DNA of 64,000 nucleotides from Bacillota bacterium (GCA_029781045.1 JAKOXL010000053.1:1-64000), one strand, 5' to 3'. Positions 1 through 8,875 are shown, counted from the first letter of the stretch. Notes: generated by a model from the letters alone, not told the origin. Numbers and translations: made by a program.

Positions 1-2
1 CC

Positions 3-239
3 TGGTTCAGCCTCCCGGCTATTAGCGTGATGGGAGCTCTCTTTCACAATTTGGGCCAGCTACTGGTGGCAGCCCTGATTGTGAGAACTCTAGGCATTTT
101 TCTCTACCTGCCCCTGCTATTGCTGTCGGCCGGTCTAACAGGACTAGCGGTAGGATTCACTACCCTCGTCCTGCTACGAGCATTGTCTAAAACCAAACTG
201 ATCGCAATCCCCGAGCGTCTACGCTCCCTATTAGTTTGA
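3..239 (+). CDS. Gx-type transporter family protein (heptaprenyl diphosphate synthase component I-like), C-terminal part
   Basis: The reading frame is open to the left edge of the window, so only the last 78 codons are present. They encode two hydrophobic segments containing the stretch GALFHNLGQLLVAAL, which I recognise from the small membrane proteins of the Gx transporter / Hpre_diP_synt_I family. These genes usually sit directly before a polyprenyl diphosphate synthase, as here (29 bp gap to the next start), so one operon is likely. The transported substrate of the family is not established. A GTG and an ATG near base 27 are internal codons, not starts, because the homologous sequence continues upstream of them. 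Confidence 0.75.
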   Translation, partial: WFSLPAISVMGALFHNLGQLLVAALIVRTLGIFLYLPLLLLSAGLTGLAVGFTTLVLLRALSKTKLIAIPERLRSLLV

Positions 240-268
240 TGGCTAGCACGCGGTGAGGAGGATTCGGC

Positions 269-1222
269 ATGTCATTATTCCAATGGAGTCAGTTAATAGC
301 GGGGCTTAGAGAGGTCGAGAAGCTTATGCAACAGGCCCTGAGTTCTCGTCTAACCCTGCTGGAGGAGGCAGCCAAAGGGCTGGTGCTATCCGGTGGCAAA
401 CGGATTCGTCCTGCCTTAACTCTACTGGGAGCTGCTTTTGGCAGCAAGCAAGACCCAGCGGTAATTAGGACGGCCGCCGCCATCGAGCTGATCCATATGG
501 CCACCCTAGTGCATGACGACATAATTGACCGCTCGCCTCTCCGCCGCGGACAACCGACAGTTTATGCCCTTCACGGTCAGGAAGTAGCAGTTTTCACTGG
601 CGACTGGCTACTCGCTAAGGCATTGCTCTTACTGGCTGAGGCCAACGCTTCTCAGCGCATGGTGGAACTGGCGAAAGCCATGTTGCATATCTGCGAAGGG
701 GAGGTTGGGCAGTTTGCCAGCCGCTACAAAAGGATTAGCATCTACAACTATTTACGCCGCATTCATGGTAAGACTGCTGCCCTTTTCAGCCTAAGTATAG
801 CTGCAGGAGCTGAGCAAAACGGGGTGGCCGGAACAGTCTTACGAGCCTTAACCAGGTATGGCATCTTCTTTGGTATGGCCTTTCAAATCTACGATGACAT
901 ACAGGATTACACCACCGACTGTTCCCGGCTAGGTAAACCGGTGGGATCAGATATTAGCAGTGGTATTTATACATTGCCACTACTCTACGCGCTGGAGGAT
1001 GAGAAGGTGGCTACCCAACTACAATCACTCCTGACGCTTCCCGGAGACCAGCAACAGGTGGCAGCCATCGTTGATCTGGTTTGTAACAGTGACGGGCTGG
1101 CCCGCAGCCGCCAATTGCTGCAACGATACGTGGATAAGGCCCGCAGAGCGATTGTTGACCTGCCGGAAACGCCAGCCAAAACCGAACTGCTTTCCCTACC
1201 GGAACGATTGTTCTCTTATTAG
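269..1222 (+). CDS. hepT: Polyprenyl (heptaprenyl-type) diphosphate synthase
   Basis: A 317-residue trans-prenyltransferase that adds isopentenyl diphosphate units to an allylic primer, making the long chain used for menaquinone side chains. The GGKRIRP motif is at residues 42-48, the first Asp-rich motif DDIID at 83-87 and the second, DDIQD, at 209-213; these bind Mg2+ and diphosphate. Length fits the family. A GTGAGGAGG ribosome-binding site lies 9 bp before the ATG. It is probably co-transcribed with the Gx-type membrane gene upstream. Chain length cannot be read from sequence alone; heptaprenyl is inferred from the gene pairing known in Firmicutes, and octaprenyl is possible. Confidence 0.9.
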   Translation: MSLFQWSQLIAGLREVEKLMQQALSSRLTLLEEAAKGLVLSGGKRIRPALTLLGAAFGSKQDPAVIRTAAAIELIHMATLVHDDIIDRSPLRRGQPTVYALHGQEVAVFTGDWLLAKALLLLAEANASQRMVELAKAMLHICEGEVGQFASRYKRISIYNYLRRIHGKTAALFSLSIAAGAEQNGVAGTVLRALTRYGIFFGMAFQIYDDIQDYTTDCSRLGKPVGSDISSGIYTLPLLYALEDEKVATQLQSLLTLPGDQQQVAAIVDLVCNSDGLARSRQLLQRYVDKARRAIVDLPETPAKTELLSLPERLFSY

Positions 1223-1230
1223 AATGCAAA

Positions 1231-1260
1231 GGGCCGCAGCTCCCGTTGGAGCTGCGGCCC
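1231..1260. terminator. Bidirectional terminator hairpin
   Basis: A perfect 13-bp stem (1231-1243 with 1248-1260) closed by a 4-base loop lies between the convergent hepT and M20 peptidase genes. T-rich sequence follows on the plus strand, and a short T run (complement of 1228-1230) follows on the minus strand. Confidence 0.75.
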
Positions 1261-1272
1261 CGTCTATTTCCC

Positions 1273-2400
1273 CTAACTGAGCAGGGTCACAAGAAGGCTG
1301 GTGAGTTGGGCCATACCCTTGGGTATGGGGCGTATGTCCAACGACTCATCTAGACGATGAGCACCGCGGCCGTCGGTAATGCCAATACAAATGGCCGGCA
1401 ACCCTTGCCCCAATGGCACATTGGCATCGGTACTGCTGGGCCCACTGCTGGGGGTAATACCTAAAGCCGTTAAGATATCCTTCGCTACTTGCACTAAGTA
1501 ATGATCAGCAGCCAACGCTCCTCCCGGACGATCCCCTACTACTTCAATTCCCACCTGTACACCCTGGGTATGCCGGTGCAGTATTTCTCGCACCTGTTTC
1601 TCCAGTTGGGCCAAGCTGTTGCTACAGGTGGAACGCATGTCGATGTACATCTCCGCCTGCTGGGCGATGGTATTGACTGAGGTACCACCGGAGATGACCC
1701 CCACGTTATAGGTGGTGCGTGGTTGCTTAGGCACCTCCAACCGAGAAATGTCGGCAATCATACGGCCAAGGGCATGAATGGCGCTGGGCACGCCAAAATC
1801 GGCCCAACTATGGCCGCCGCCCGTCGTCACAATTACTCTGAGCCGACGACTAGCAATCCCCTCATGGATGACCGAGCCCAAGTTGCCGTCTACGGCCACA
1901 ACCATGTCCACCTCTTGCCCATAACGGGCCATGGCGGCTTTCATCCCCCGCAAATCGCCCAGACCCTCTTCGCCAGCGGTGCCCACCAGTATTAGCCGGC
2001 CGTTAAGAGTAAGTTCCAGTTCCCGCAAGCAGGCTACCAGCTGAATCAACGCAGCCACCGCCGTTGAGTTATCTCGTATGCCGGGGGCGTGCAGTTCATG
2101 ACCTTCTCGCCTAACCCGCACATCGGTTCCCGGAGGGAACACGGTGTCCAAATGGGCGGCTACTAGAACGGTGGGGCCTTCCTTCTGCCCTTGGACATGA
2201 GCATAGACGTTGGGAGTATCATCAACAAACACCTCGGTTAGACCCAACTCCCGCCAACGCTTAGCCACGTATTCAGCTCTTTCCCGTTCCTGGAAAGGAG
2301 GTGCCGCCACCTCACATACGGCGATGTTCTCCTGCACCATATCTTCTAAATGCTCTTGGTAGTAGTTCTCCAACTTCCGTAAAAGCCGTTCATCAAACAT
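1273..2400 (-). CDS. M20/M42-type metallopeptidase
   Basis: A 375-residue zinc aminopeptidase/amidase of the M20 group (peptidase T/ArgE/CPG2 relatives), presumably cytoplasmic as no signal peptide is seen. Metal-site residues are in the expected places: HLD at 83-85, the bridging Asp in IRDNS at 110, the catalytic Glu pair in AGEEG at 144-145, Asp 171 in AVDGN, and a late His in GAHRLDES. The lid/dimerisation domain is between them. AAGGAG lies 8 bp before the ATG. It appears monocistronic, closed by the shared hairpin with hepT. Whether it cleaves peptides, N-acyl amino acids or carbamoyl compounds cannot be decided from the sequence. Confidence 0.85.
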   Translation of the reverse strand: MFDERLLRKLENYYQEHLEDMVQENIAVCEVAAPPFQERERAEYVAKRWRELGLTEVFVDDTPNVYAHVQGQKEGPTVLVAAHLDTVFPPGTDVRVRREGHELHAPGIRDNSTAVAALIQLVACLRELELTLNGRLILVGTAGEEGLGDLRGMKAAMARYGQEVDMVVAVDGNLGSVIHEGIASRRLRVIVTTGGGHSWADFGVPSAIHALGRMIADISRLEVPKQPRTTYNVGVISGGTSVNTIAQQAEMYIDMRSTCSNSLAQLEKQVREILHRHTQGVQVGIEVVGDRPGGALAADHYLVQVAKDILTALGITPSSGPSSTDANVPLGQGLPAICIGITDGRGAHRLDESLDIRPIPKGMAQLTSLLVTLLS

Positions 2401-2509
2401 ATATCAGTCTCCTTCACTATATTGCTTGTAAGATACATTCAACATAACCCTTCAGACCCCTCTTATGTAAGCGCAAAGAGATGATAGAATGAATTTGGAG
2501 GTGTTAAGA

Positions 2510-3073
2510 ATGCAAATAGGCGTCCTGGTTTTTGACGGTGTGGAAGAGTTGGATTTTGTGGGTCCCTGGGAAGTCTTATCTTATGCTAATAAGCTGAGAC
2601 CGGGGAGTGTCACTATGCATCTTGTTGGTACCCATTCCCCCATCCAAGCCTTTAACAAACTGAAGGTGCTGCCCGACTGGACACTAGATAACTGCCCTCC
2701 CCTGGATATCTTGGTACTTCCGGGTGGAAAAGGCCGTCTTCGCGAAATGCACAACCCAGCGATTCTAGAGTTCGTACGACAACAGTATCCCAACCTGCGC
2801 TGGCTCACTTCTGTTTGCACCGGAGCCTTCTTCTTGGCGGAGGCGGGTTTCTTGCAAGGCAAGAGGGCTACTACCCATTTTTCCGCCCTGGAGGAACTGG
2901 CCGGCTATCCGGGAATCCAGGTGGAAAGAGAAAGGATTGTTCATGACGGCAACATCATCTCCGTTGCAGGTGTCGCCTCTGGGCTAGATCTAGGTTTCTA
3001 CTTGTTGAAACTGCTTTTCGGGGACGAGTTGGCTAATCAAGTGGCTACCAATATAGAGTACCATCGCATCTAG
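2510..3073 (+). CDS. DJ-1/PfpI family protein
   Basis: A 187-residue single-domain protein of the DJ-1/PfpI superfamily. It starts with the typical strand IGVLVFDGVEELDF, has the nucleophile-elbow Cys at 103 (TSVCTGAFFLA) and a His at 123 (ATTHF), a pattern seen in isonitrile hydratase-like and ThiJ-like members. An ATG 21 bp further upstream exists, but GGAGGTG at 2497-2503 lies inside that extension and is ideally spaced for 2510, so I choose 2510. The stop overlaps the end of the convergent PAP2 gene by 4 bp. The substrate is unknown; isonitrile hydratase is one possibility only. Confidence 0.8.
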   Translation: MQIGVLVFDGVEELDFVGPWEVLSYANKLRPGSVTMHLVGTHSPIQAFNKLKVLPDWTLDNCPPLDILVLPGGKGRLREMHNPAILEFVRQQYPNLRWLTSVCTGAFFLAEAGFLQGKRATTHFSALEELAGYPGIQVERERIVHDGNIISVAGVASGLDLGFYLLKLLFGDELANQVATNIEYHRI

Positions 3074-3738
3074 GGCTGCGGGCTCTGGTAATGGTGGATA
3101 ACATACAGGGCCATTATACAGCCCGTTAACCACACACCGCCGGCTGCGTAGCCGGCTATCACGTCGCTGGCGAAATGAACTCCCAAATAGATGCGGCTGA
3201 CACCGATGGTAACAGCCAACAGCCATGCGCAGACTGCCAACAGTCTCCAGGTATAAACAGAGTGTCGACCGTTGCGCCATAACAGGTAACCTAGTAGGCC
3301 ATAGAAGGCAAAGGAGATCATGGCATGACCACTGGGGAAGCTATACCCACTGGCCGCTACCAAGGCGGGATTCTCAGGTCTAGCCCGTTGAAAGAAAGCT
3401 TTTAAGGCTTCATTGGTGAGCCATGAACCGCTAAGGCAAAGGGCCAGCACCCGCGCCTCCACTCGAAACTTGGAGTAATGTAAACGGGTACTCAGTAGCA
3501 GTGAAAGGGATATGGCTATTGTAACTGCAGCCGAACCCAGATGGGTTATAAACGTCATAAGGAGTGTTAGCCAATCACTGCGGTAGCTCTGGATATACGC
3601 GGATGCTGCCTGATCAAAATCAGCCAGTTGCGGATACTGCCAGGCGATTAGCAGAAAAACGGTTAATAGTATAAAGGCGATTGCCAGACTAGCAAGCAAT
3701 GGCTTGCCAGCTGAAATTAGAACTGATCGGATTCTCAT
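3070..3738 (-). CDS. PAP2-family membrane phosphatase
   Basis: A 222-residue integral membrane protein of the type 2 phosphatidic acid phosphatase family. All three signature blocks are visible: K113 with RARP at 118-121, PSGH at 135-138 and SR at 181-182 followed by His 188 and Asp 192 in GVHFASD. About five to six hydrophobic segments surround them. Relatives dephosphorylate undecaprenyl diphosphate or phosphatidylglycerol phosphate at the outer membrane face; the lipid substrate here is not known. GGGAGGAG precedes the ATG. It is convergent with the DJ-1 gene, overlapping by 4 bp. Confidence 0.85.
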   Translation of the reverse strand: MRIRSVLISAGKPLLASLAIAFILLTVFLLIAWQYPQLADFDQAASAYIQSYRSDWLTLLMTFITHLGSAAVTIAISLSLLLSTRLHYSKFRVEARVLALCLSGSWLTNEALKAFFQRARPENPALVAASGYSFPSGHAMISFAFYGLLGYLLWRNGRHSVYTWRLLAVCAWLLAVTIGVSRIYLGVHFASDVIAGYAAGGVWLTGCIMALYVIHHYQSPQP

Positions 3739-3836
3739 GCTCTCCTCCCAACATTGGTAAGTAGGTCTTTAAGGGAAGGAAATCTACCATTCTTGCCGAA
3801 AGGTTACTGCAGAATAGAGTATGGAGGGATAAGTAG

Positions 3837-5825
3837 ATGCCAGACAACAAGCGACGAATAACTATTGCCGACCTGAAAGCAATGAACTGGGTCAGCGACC
3901 CTCAGATTTCCCCTGATGGTGAACGCATTGCCTACGTGGTCAAACAGGTTGACCCTAAAGACGATAAGAAGTACATCTCCCGCATTTGGCTGGCCAAATG
4001 GGATGGCAGCCAACCCAGGCAGATAACCGCTGGACCTAAGGTTGATAGCAACCCTCGCTGGTCGCCTGACGGCAAACACTTAGCCTTTACTTCCAACCGG
4101 GAAGGGAAAAACCAGATTTGGATTCTTCCCTTGGATGGTGGCGAAGCCCGTCAACTGACCAATCAAAAAGCAGGAGCGGGCGCCCCTATTTGGTCTCCTG
4201 ATGGCAAGAAAATCGCCTATGTGGCCCGCGTCAGCGCTAACTCCAATGAGGATGATAAAGAAGCCAGTGATGTTAAGGTCATTACTCGTCTCCACTATAA
4301 GATGAATGGCCTAGGCTTCTTAGGTGACCGCTACGCCCAAATCTTTGTGGTGGACGTAGCCACCGGCGAGGAAAAGCAGATCACCAGTGGCGATTACGAT
4401 TGCAGTGCACCGACTTGGTCGCCCTGTGGGACCAAGTTGGCTTTCAGCTCCAACCGGACAGAAGAACCTGACTATAACAATCAGAGCGATATCTGGGTAG
4501 TGGACGCTACTGGTGGCGAGCTAACCAGGGTAAGCCCCGGCACTGGCCCTTGCGCCAGCCCCAGCTGGTCTCCCTGTGGCCGCTACATCGCCTACCTAGG
4601 ACATTATAACGAGTACAAGAGCGCAACTCTATCCCGTGTCATGGTGGTTCCGGCCAGTGGCGGTGAGCCAGTAAACTTAACGGCCGATTTTGACCGCACC
4701 CCGGGTAATGCCTGCGGTTCCGACATGGTTAGCAGCGTCGATCCCGGCCTAGTCTGGTCCGCCGATAGTAAATACATCTATTTCCTTGCTACCGACGGCG
4801 CCCGCACCAAGGTTTACCGCGTTGAGAACGCTGAAGGGGCCCGAGTGGAACCGATCACCGATGACCGCGCGCAAGTGGTCTACGGTATGAGCATGGCGGG
4901 CAATAGGTTCGCTCTCGCCATCACCGATCCCTTGAACATCGGCGATGTATTCGCCCTCGAACTGGGCTCACAGCCCAGGCAGTTGACAGCCCACAACGAA
5001 AAACTGCTGGCTGAACTGGAGTTAACCTCCCCCGAACCTTTCACTTGTAAGAGCGACGGTCTGACCATTGAAGGCTGGGTCATGAAACCGGTAGGCTATA
5101 AGCCGGGCGTAAGATACCCTGCCATTCTGGAGATTCATGGTGGACCCCACGTAGCCTACGGCTACACCTTCATGCATGAGTTCCATTTGCTCTGTGCCGC
5201 CGGCTATGCTGTTATCTTCACCAATCCGCCAGGCAGCCAAGGCTATGGCCAAGAGTTCGTGATGAAGACCCATCACGACTGGGGCGGTGCCGATTATCGC
5301 GGCATTATGGCGGCGGTAGATCACGTCAGTCAGTATGATTTCATTGATCCGGAACGCCTCGGTGTCACCGGTGGTAGCTATGGCGGCTACATGACCAACT
5401 GGATTATCGGCCACGATCAACGGTTTAAGGCCGCAGTTACGCAGCGCAGCACCAGCAACCGCTATAGCATGTTTGGCACCAGTGACGTGGGCTTCATGAA
5501 TGGGCAGTTTGAGTTCAAAGAGAATCCATGGGACAATCCGGAATTCTACTTGGAGCGCTCCCCCATTACCTATGTTAATAATATCAAAACCCCGCTGTTA
5601 ATTTTACACAGCGAGGAGGATTTGCGCTGCCCCATTGAACAAGGGGAGCAGCTCTTCACCGCTCTCAAGTGGTTACGACGAGAAGTTGTCTTCGTGCGTT
5701 TCCCCAATGAGAATCATGAGCTCTCCCGCTCTGGCCAGCCCCGCCATCGAGTGGAGCGTTTAGAGCATATTATTAATTGGTTTAAGAAGTATATACCCAC
5801 CCGAGCAGAGGAATACAGCATGTAG
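3837..5825 (+). CDS. S9-family prolyl oligopeptidase-type peptidase
   Basis: A 662-residue serine peptidase of the acylaminoacyl-peptidase/dipeptidyl peptidase group. Residues 1 to about 390 form a beta-propeller with repeated WSPDG/WSPCG turns (20s, 75, 120, 195, 245), and residues 400-660 an alpha/beta-hydrolase. The triad is visible as Ser 514 in GGSYGGYM, Asp 595 in HSEEDLRCP and His 627 in NENHELSR. No signal peptide, so probably cytoplasmic and acting on short peptides that enter through the propeller. GGAGGG lies 8 bp before the ATG. It is followed by a clear terminator hairpin and looks monocistronic. Confidence 0.9.
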   Translation: MPDNKRRITIADLKAMNWVSDPQISPDGERIAYVVKQVDPKDDKKYISRIWLAKWDGSQPRQITAGPKVDSNPRWSPDGKHLAFTSNREGKNQIWILPLDGGEARQLTNQKAGAGAPIWSPDGKKIAYVARVSANSNEDDKEASDVKVITRLHYKMNGLGFLGDRYAQIFVVDVATGEEKQITSGDYDCSAPTWSPCGTKLAFSSNRTEEPDYNNQSDIWVVDATGGELTRVSPGTGPCASPSWSPCGRYIAYLGHYNEYKSATLSRVMVVPASGGEPVNLTADFDRTPGNACGSDMVSSVDPGLVWSADSKYIYFLATDGARTKVYRVENAEGARVEPITDDRAQVVYGMSMAGNRFALAITDPLNIGDVFALELGSQPRQLTAHNEKLLAELELTSPEPFTCKSDGLTIEGWVMKPVGYKPGVRYPAILEIHGGPHVAYGYTFMHEFHLLCAAGYAVIFTNPPGSQGYGQEFVMKTHHDWGGADYRGIMAAVDHVSQYDFIDPERLGVTGGSYGGYMTNWIIGHDQRFKAAVTQRSTSNRYSMFGTSDVGFMNGQFEFKENPWDNPEFYLERSPITYVNNIKTPLLILHSEEDLRCPIEQGEQLFTALKWLRREVVFVRFPNENHELSRSGQPRHRVERLEHIINWFKKYIPTRAEEYSM

Positions 5826-5839
5826 TTTGGAAACCGAAT

Positions 5840-5875
5840 GGGGTTGCCGTTGTTTCAGCCGGCAACCCCAATTCT
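5840..5875. terminator. Terminator hairpin after the S9 peptidase gene
   Basis: A 10-bp stem (5840-5849 with 5860-5869) is followed by a short A/T stretch on the plus strand. It sits between the stops of two convergent genes and may serve both, though the minus-strand T run is poor. Confidence 0.65.
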
Positions 5876-5876
5876 T

Positions 5877-6863
5877 CTAGGGCGATAGCTCCAACTTCAT
5901 AACAGTGAAGGGATCGTCAACCTCCTCCGGAGCCTCCAGATCAAAGACGCTAAAATACAGTGTCATACCGTCCGGCGCCCACAATGGCGAGATAGCTATA
6001 CTGCCGCTGGTAAGCGGCACGGGAGTGGCCCCTGGGCTAGAGACTAGCAGAAGATCATATTGCAGTTCTCCAGTCTGCTGTAGGATGGCCACTTCTTCCC
6101 CGTGCTGTGGACGGGGAGCGAAGGCCTGCACTTGTGAATCCACAATAGTGCGGGCACTAGAGCCATCGGCAGCATTCACAACCCACAACTTTCCCTGCGC
6201 AAAAGGGTCGATGAGATATAGTTGATCCCCTACCACTTTAAAGAACTCGGCGTCAGCCAAACGCTGCAGTTCTCCTCCGGCCAAGGCAATGCTACCTACA
6301 AAGGGAGCCCCCTCGGCTGGTAGACTGTTCAGGAACAGCCGCTCTTCACCGGAGGGCAATGCCACCCACTCCAGCTGCAAAACCGATTCGGGAGTAGGCG
6401 CCACCGTTCGCAACTCACCGTCTAAACTAACTACCCCTATATCATTCCCAGCCACTACCGCGATAGCATCCCCCTTAGGTGACCAGGCTATGGGGCCCAA
6501 ACCTCCTTCATGTTCCAGCAAGACTCTTTGTTCACTACCATCGGCTTTGGCCAACCACATTTTATCGGCGACCAGAGCTAAATGCTCACCGGTAGAAGAA
6601 AAGGCGGCATAAAAGGACGTGGATAAGAACTCAAAGATCTTGTTACTGGTAGAACCATCAGCGGCCACCAGCCAAACTTCGTTGTGGTCTTCCGCCGTTC
6701 GAACAACAAGTAGGGTCTTGCCATCAGGGGTAATTGCTTTTGGCTCCCCCACGCCCAGATTAGCGGCCTGAGGTAAGGGTGTTTCTTGAGGGACGGGCCT
6801 ACAAGCAGAAATGACCAAAACGACGATGACTAACAACCAGATTGGGTTATGTCTTTGTTTCAA
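5877..6863 (-). CDS. Lipoprotein with TolB/WD40-like beta-propeller
   Basis: I take a TTG start at 6863, because AAAGGAG lies 9 bp ahead of it and the resulting 328-residue product begins with a proper lipoprotein signal peptide (hydrophobic core LLVIVVLVI, lipobox ISAC at about residue 21). A longer frame upstream to 7088 has no ribosome-binding site and no sensible N-terminus. The rest is a series of PD40/TolB-type repeats (ITPDGKTL, IAWSPKGDA, SPLWAPDG), giving a six- or seven-bladed propeller anchored outside the membrane. Function unknown; such propellers usually bind peptides or other proteins. Confidence 0.7.
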   Translation of the reverse strand: MKQRHNPIWLLVIVVLVISACRPVPQETPLPQAANLGVGEPKAITPDGKTLLVVRTAEDHNEVWLVAADGSTSNKIFEFLSTSFYAAFSSTGEHLALVADKMWLAKADGSEQRVLLEHEGGLGPIAWSPKGDAIAVVAGNDIGVVSLDGELRTVAPTPESVLQLEWVALPSGEERLFLNSLPAEGAPFVGSIALAGGELQRLADAEFFKVVGDQLYLIDPFAQGKLWVVNAADGSSARTIVDSQVQAFAPRPQHGEEVAILQQTGELQYDLLLVSSPGATPVPLTSGSIAISPLWAPDGMTLYFSVFDLEAPEEVDDPFTVMKLELSP

Positions 6864-7030
6864 TTGCTGGCACTCCTTTTGCTCCAAGCCTTCCTCTGCT
6901 GTTAGTATGCCTCTTCTCCCGTAAGTAACACGCAATGCATATTCGCAGGCGCCACGGGGGAAATATAAGATAGCACCTCTGCTAATGATGAAGGAGATGC
7001 GAGCACAACTTATACCCCAAAACCCCAAGA

Positions 7031-7068
7031 AGAAGGTGGAGCTTGTTTGACAGGCTCCACCTTCTTTT
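7031..7068 (+). terminator. Orphan terminator-like hairpin
   Basis: A perfect 12-bp stem (7031-7042 with 7054-7065) followed by TTTT on the plus strand. It stands in the space between two divergent lipoprotein genes, so it ends no annotated gene. It could attenuate the plus-strand transcript toward the gene at 7136 or end a small RNA. A possible 17-codon frame (7012 to about 7050, preceded by AAGGAG-like bases) runs into the stem but I do not call it a gene. Confidence 0.5.
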
Positions 7069-7135
7069 GGCTGCGTAAGTTCAGGCAAAACACCACAACC
7101 TAACGATAGTTTATTGCGTTGTGGAGGTGTAACAG

Positions 7136-8254
7136 ATGAAGCAGCACCTACTCTGGCTATTGTCTTCTATCCTTCTGGCCAGTTGTTGCCTTGCTGCCTG
7201 TAGCAGCAACCAAGTTAGGATTCAGGAAATACAACTAGGGTTTACTAGAAGCGATTGGCAAGAAAGAGTAAGCTGGCAAGCTAGTGAAGATCTAAGGCAA
7301 CTGCAGCAAGAATGGAACCAGTGGCGGTCTCGTAGCGGCAGCCCTGCCAATCAGGAGCCCCCAAGTTATCGCTTGCAGGTGAAGTTTCTCGACCAAGAGC
7401 CACTAACTTTCTTCCTTACCCACGACTTGAGGCTTTTCAATGAAGAGCTGAACACTGAGTACTTGCCACCGTCCTATACACAGCAAATGCTGCAAGCTGT
7501 AGTAGAGCAATTAAGGCAACAACGTTTTGGCCAGCTCTTAAGTTGGAAAGAAGCCGATCGGCTGCTGCCCCGCTACAGCACGTTCCAGCTAATGGATCTA
7601 GACACGGGAATAACCTGGAGCGTACAAAGGCGAGCTGGTTCGGCCCACGCCGACATCCAACCTCTGACACGGCAGGATACCCAAAAGCTGAAAGCCGTTT
7701 ACGGCGGTCAGTGGAGTTGGGACCGGAGGGCAGTAGTCGTGCTGCTTGGTGACAGGCGCATCGCCGGTTCCATCAATGGTATGCCTCATGGTGCCGGCGC
7801 TTTGCAGAATGGGTTCCCAGGGCATCATTGTCTTCACTTTTGGCAAAGCACAACGCACACCAGGAGCAAGCCCGATCCGGCCCATCAGGTGATGGTACAT
7901 AAGGCAGCCGGCTCCCTGCTTCCCTATTTGCTGGGGTTAAACCCTGCCGACCTGCAGTTGACCATGTTAGAAATGGCGGGGCAAGGTGAAACCGATATAC
8001 TAAGGCTAGGTATTCGCAATCCCTCAGACTCCAATCCCAGTCAACTGGCGAAAGGCATTAGTAATATCAAAATCTGGGATAGCCGTTTGCTGGAAGAAAC
8101 AGCTGACCGCCTGTCCATTGAGTATAAGCTGAGCGTCTATTACGTGGACAACCCGAAAGAACACCGCAAGACTATTACCGTCACCAGCCGCTACCATGAA
8201 GAATGGAATAGGTGGCTAGTAGAACCTGACTTTCTGGAGCAGCTAGTTAGATAA
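7136..8254 (+). CDS. Lipoprotein with L,D-transpeptidase-like HG...HxCxH motif
   Basis: A 372-residue exported protein with lipobox LAAC (Cys 22). Residues about 145-260 form a block I recognise as a conserved but uncharacterised extracytoplasmic domain of Firmicutes: DTGITWSVQRR, then ADIQPLTRQDT, then WSWDRRAVVV, then NGMPHG (His 218) and GHHCLHF (Cys 232 flanked by His 230, 231, 234), then His 241 and His 250. The HG followed about a dozen residues later by a Cys in an HxCxH setting is like the YkuD L,D-transpeptidase active site, with the usual Arg replaced by His; this is my inference. GTGGAGGTG lies before the ATG. The end overlaps the convergent sirtuin gene by 12 bp. Confidence 0.7.
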   Translation: MKQHLLWLLSSILLASCCLAACSSNQVRIQEIQLGFTRSDWQERVSWQASEDLRQLQQEWNQWRSRSGSPANQEPPSYRLQVKFLDQEPLTFFLTHDLRLFNEELNTEYLPPSYTQQMLQAVVEQLRQQRFGQLLSWKEADRLLPRYSTFQLMDLDTGITWSVQRRAGSAHADIQPLTRQDTQKLKAVYGGQWSWDRRAVVVLLGDRRIAGSINGMPHGAGALQNGFPGHHCLHFWQSTTHTRSKPDPAHQVMVHKAAGSLLPYLLGLNPADLQLTMLEMAGQGETDILRLGIRNPSDSNPSQLAKGISNIKIWDSRLLEETADRLSIEYKLSVYYVDNPKEHRKTITVTSRYHEEWNRWLVEPDFLEQLVR

Positions 8255-8875
8255 GAGTCCCCGTTCCTTCAGCCAACGGGGCACATTGATTTCCGCCGCC
8301 TCATTGATAATATCTACGGGTATGCGCCAGCGGCGGGCAAACTGGGGTAAATAGCAGGCGGGGGCCACTTGCAGGCTGGTCCCCACTACTAGCAACCAAT
8401 CGGCTTTGGCTAGTAGCTCTAAGGCTTCCTCAAAACCATGGGGAGTTTCTTCAAACAAGACCACGTTGGGTTTGAGTATGTGCTGATCCGATGGGCAAAT
8501 GGGTATGCCCGGCACCGCCTGCCAGTCATCGGCTGGGTAAAAGGCACCACAATGCTCACAAACCAGTTCCTGTAGGTTCCCATGCAGCTCCAGCACCTGG
8601 CGGCTGCCAGCGGCCTGATGCAACCCGTCGATGTTTTGAGTTATTATGTAAGCTCCCGCCTCAGCCAAAGCACGGTGGGCCGCATTCGGTTTGGCTAGCC
8701 GCCAGGGCCGCAGTCCCGCCCAGTAATACTCATAGAACTCCTCCGGGTGACGCAGAAAGAAGGACTTGGTGAGTAACCGGCGCACTGGCTGCCCCTTCCA
8801 CATGGCATCACCAAAAGTGGGCAAGCCACTGGCCACACTTATACCGGCACCAGTTAGTGCCACAATGTGACTCAT
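8243..8875 (-). CDS. Sir2-family NAD-dependent protein deacylase
   Basis: A 210-residue sirtuin. Visible motifs are GAGIS at 9-13, TQNIDGLH at 79-86 and the catalytic His 98 in ELHGN. The zinc module is unusual: C106-x2-C109 is intact, but the second pair shows only C127, with Asp 130 where the fourth Cys should be; His 132 might substitute. The family removes acyl groups from lysines using NAD+; the target is unknown. The gene lies 51 bp downstream-to-upstream of korD on the same strand, so it may be read together with the kor operon. Starts with ATG after GGGAGGTG. Confidence 0.85.
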   Translation of the reverse strand: MSHIVALTGAGISVASGLPTFGDAMWKGQPVRRLLTKSFFLRHPEEFYEYYWAGLRPWRLAKPNAAHRALAEAGAYIITQNIDGLHQAAGSRQVLELHGNLQELVCEHCGAFYPADDWQAVPGIPICPSDQHILKPNVVLFEETPHGFEEALELLAKADWLLVVGTSLQVAPACYLPQFARRWRIPVDIINEAAEINVPRWLKERGLLSN

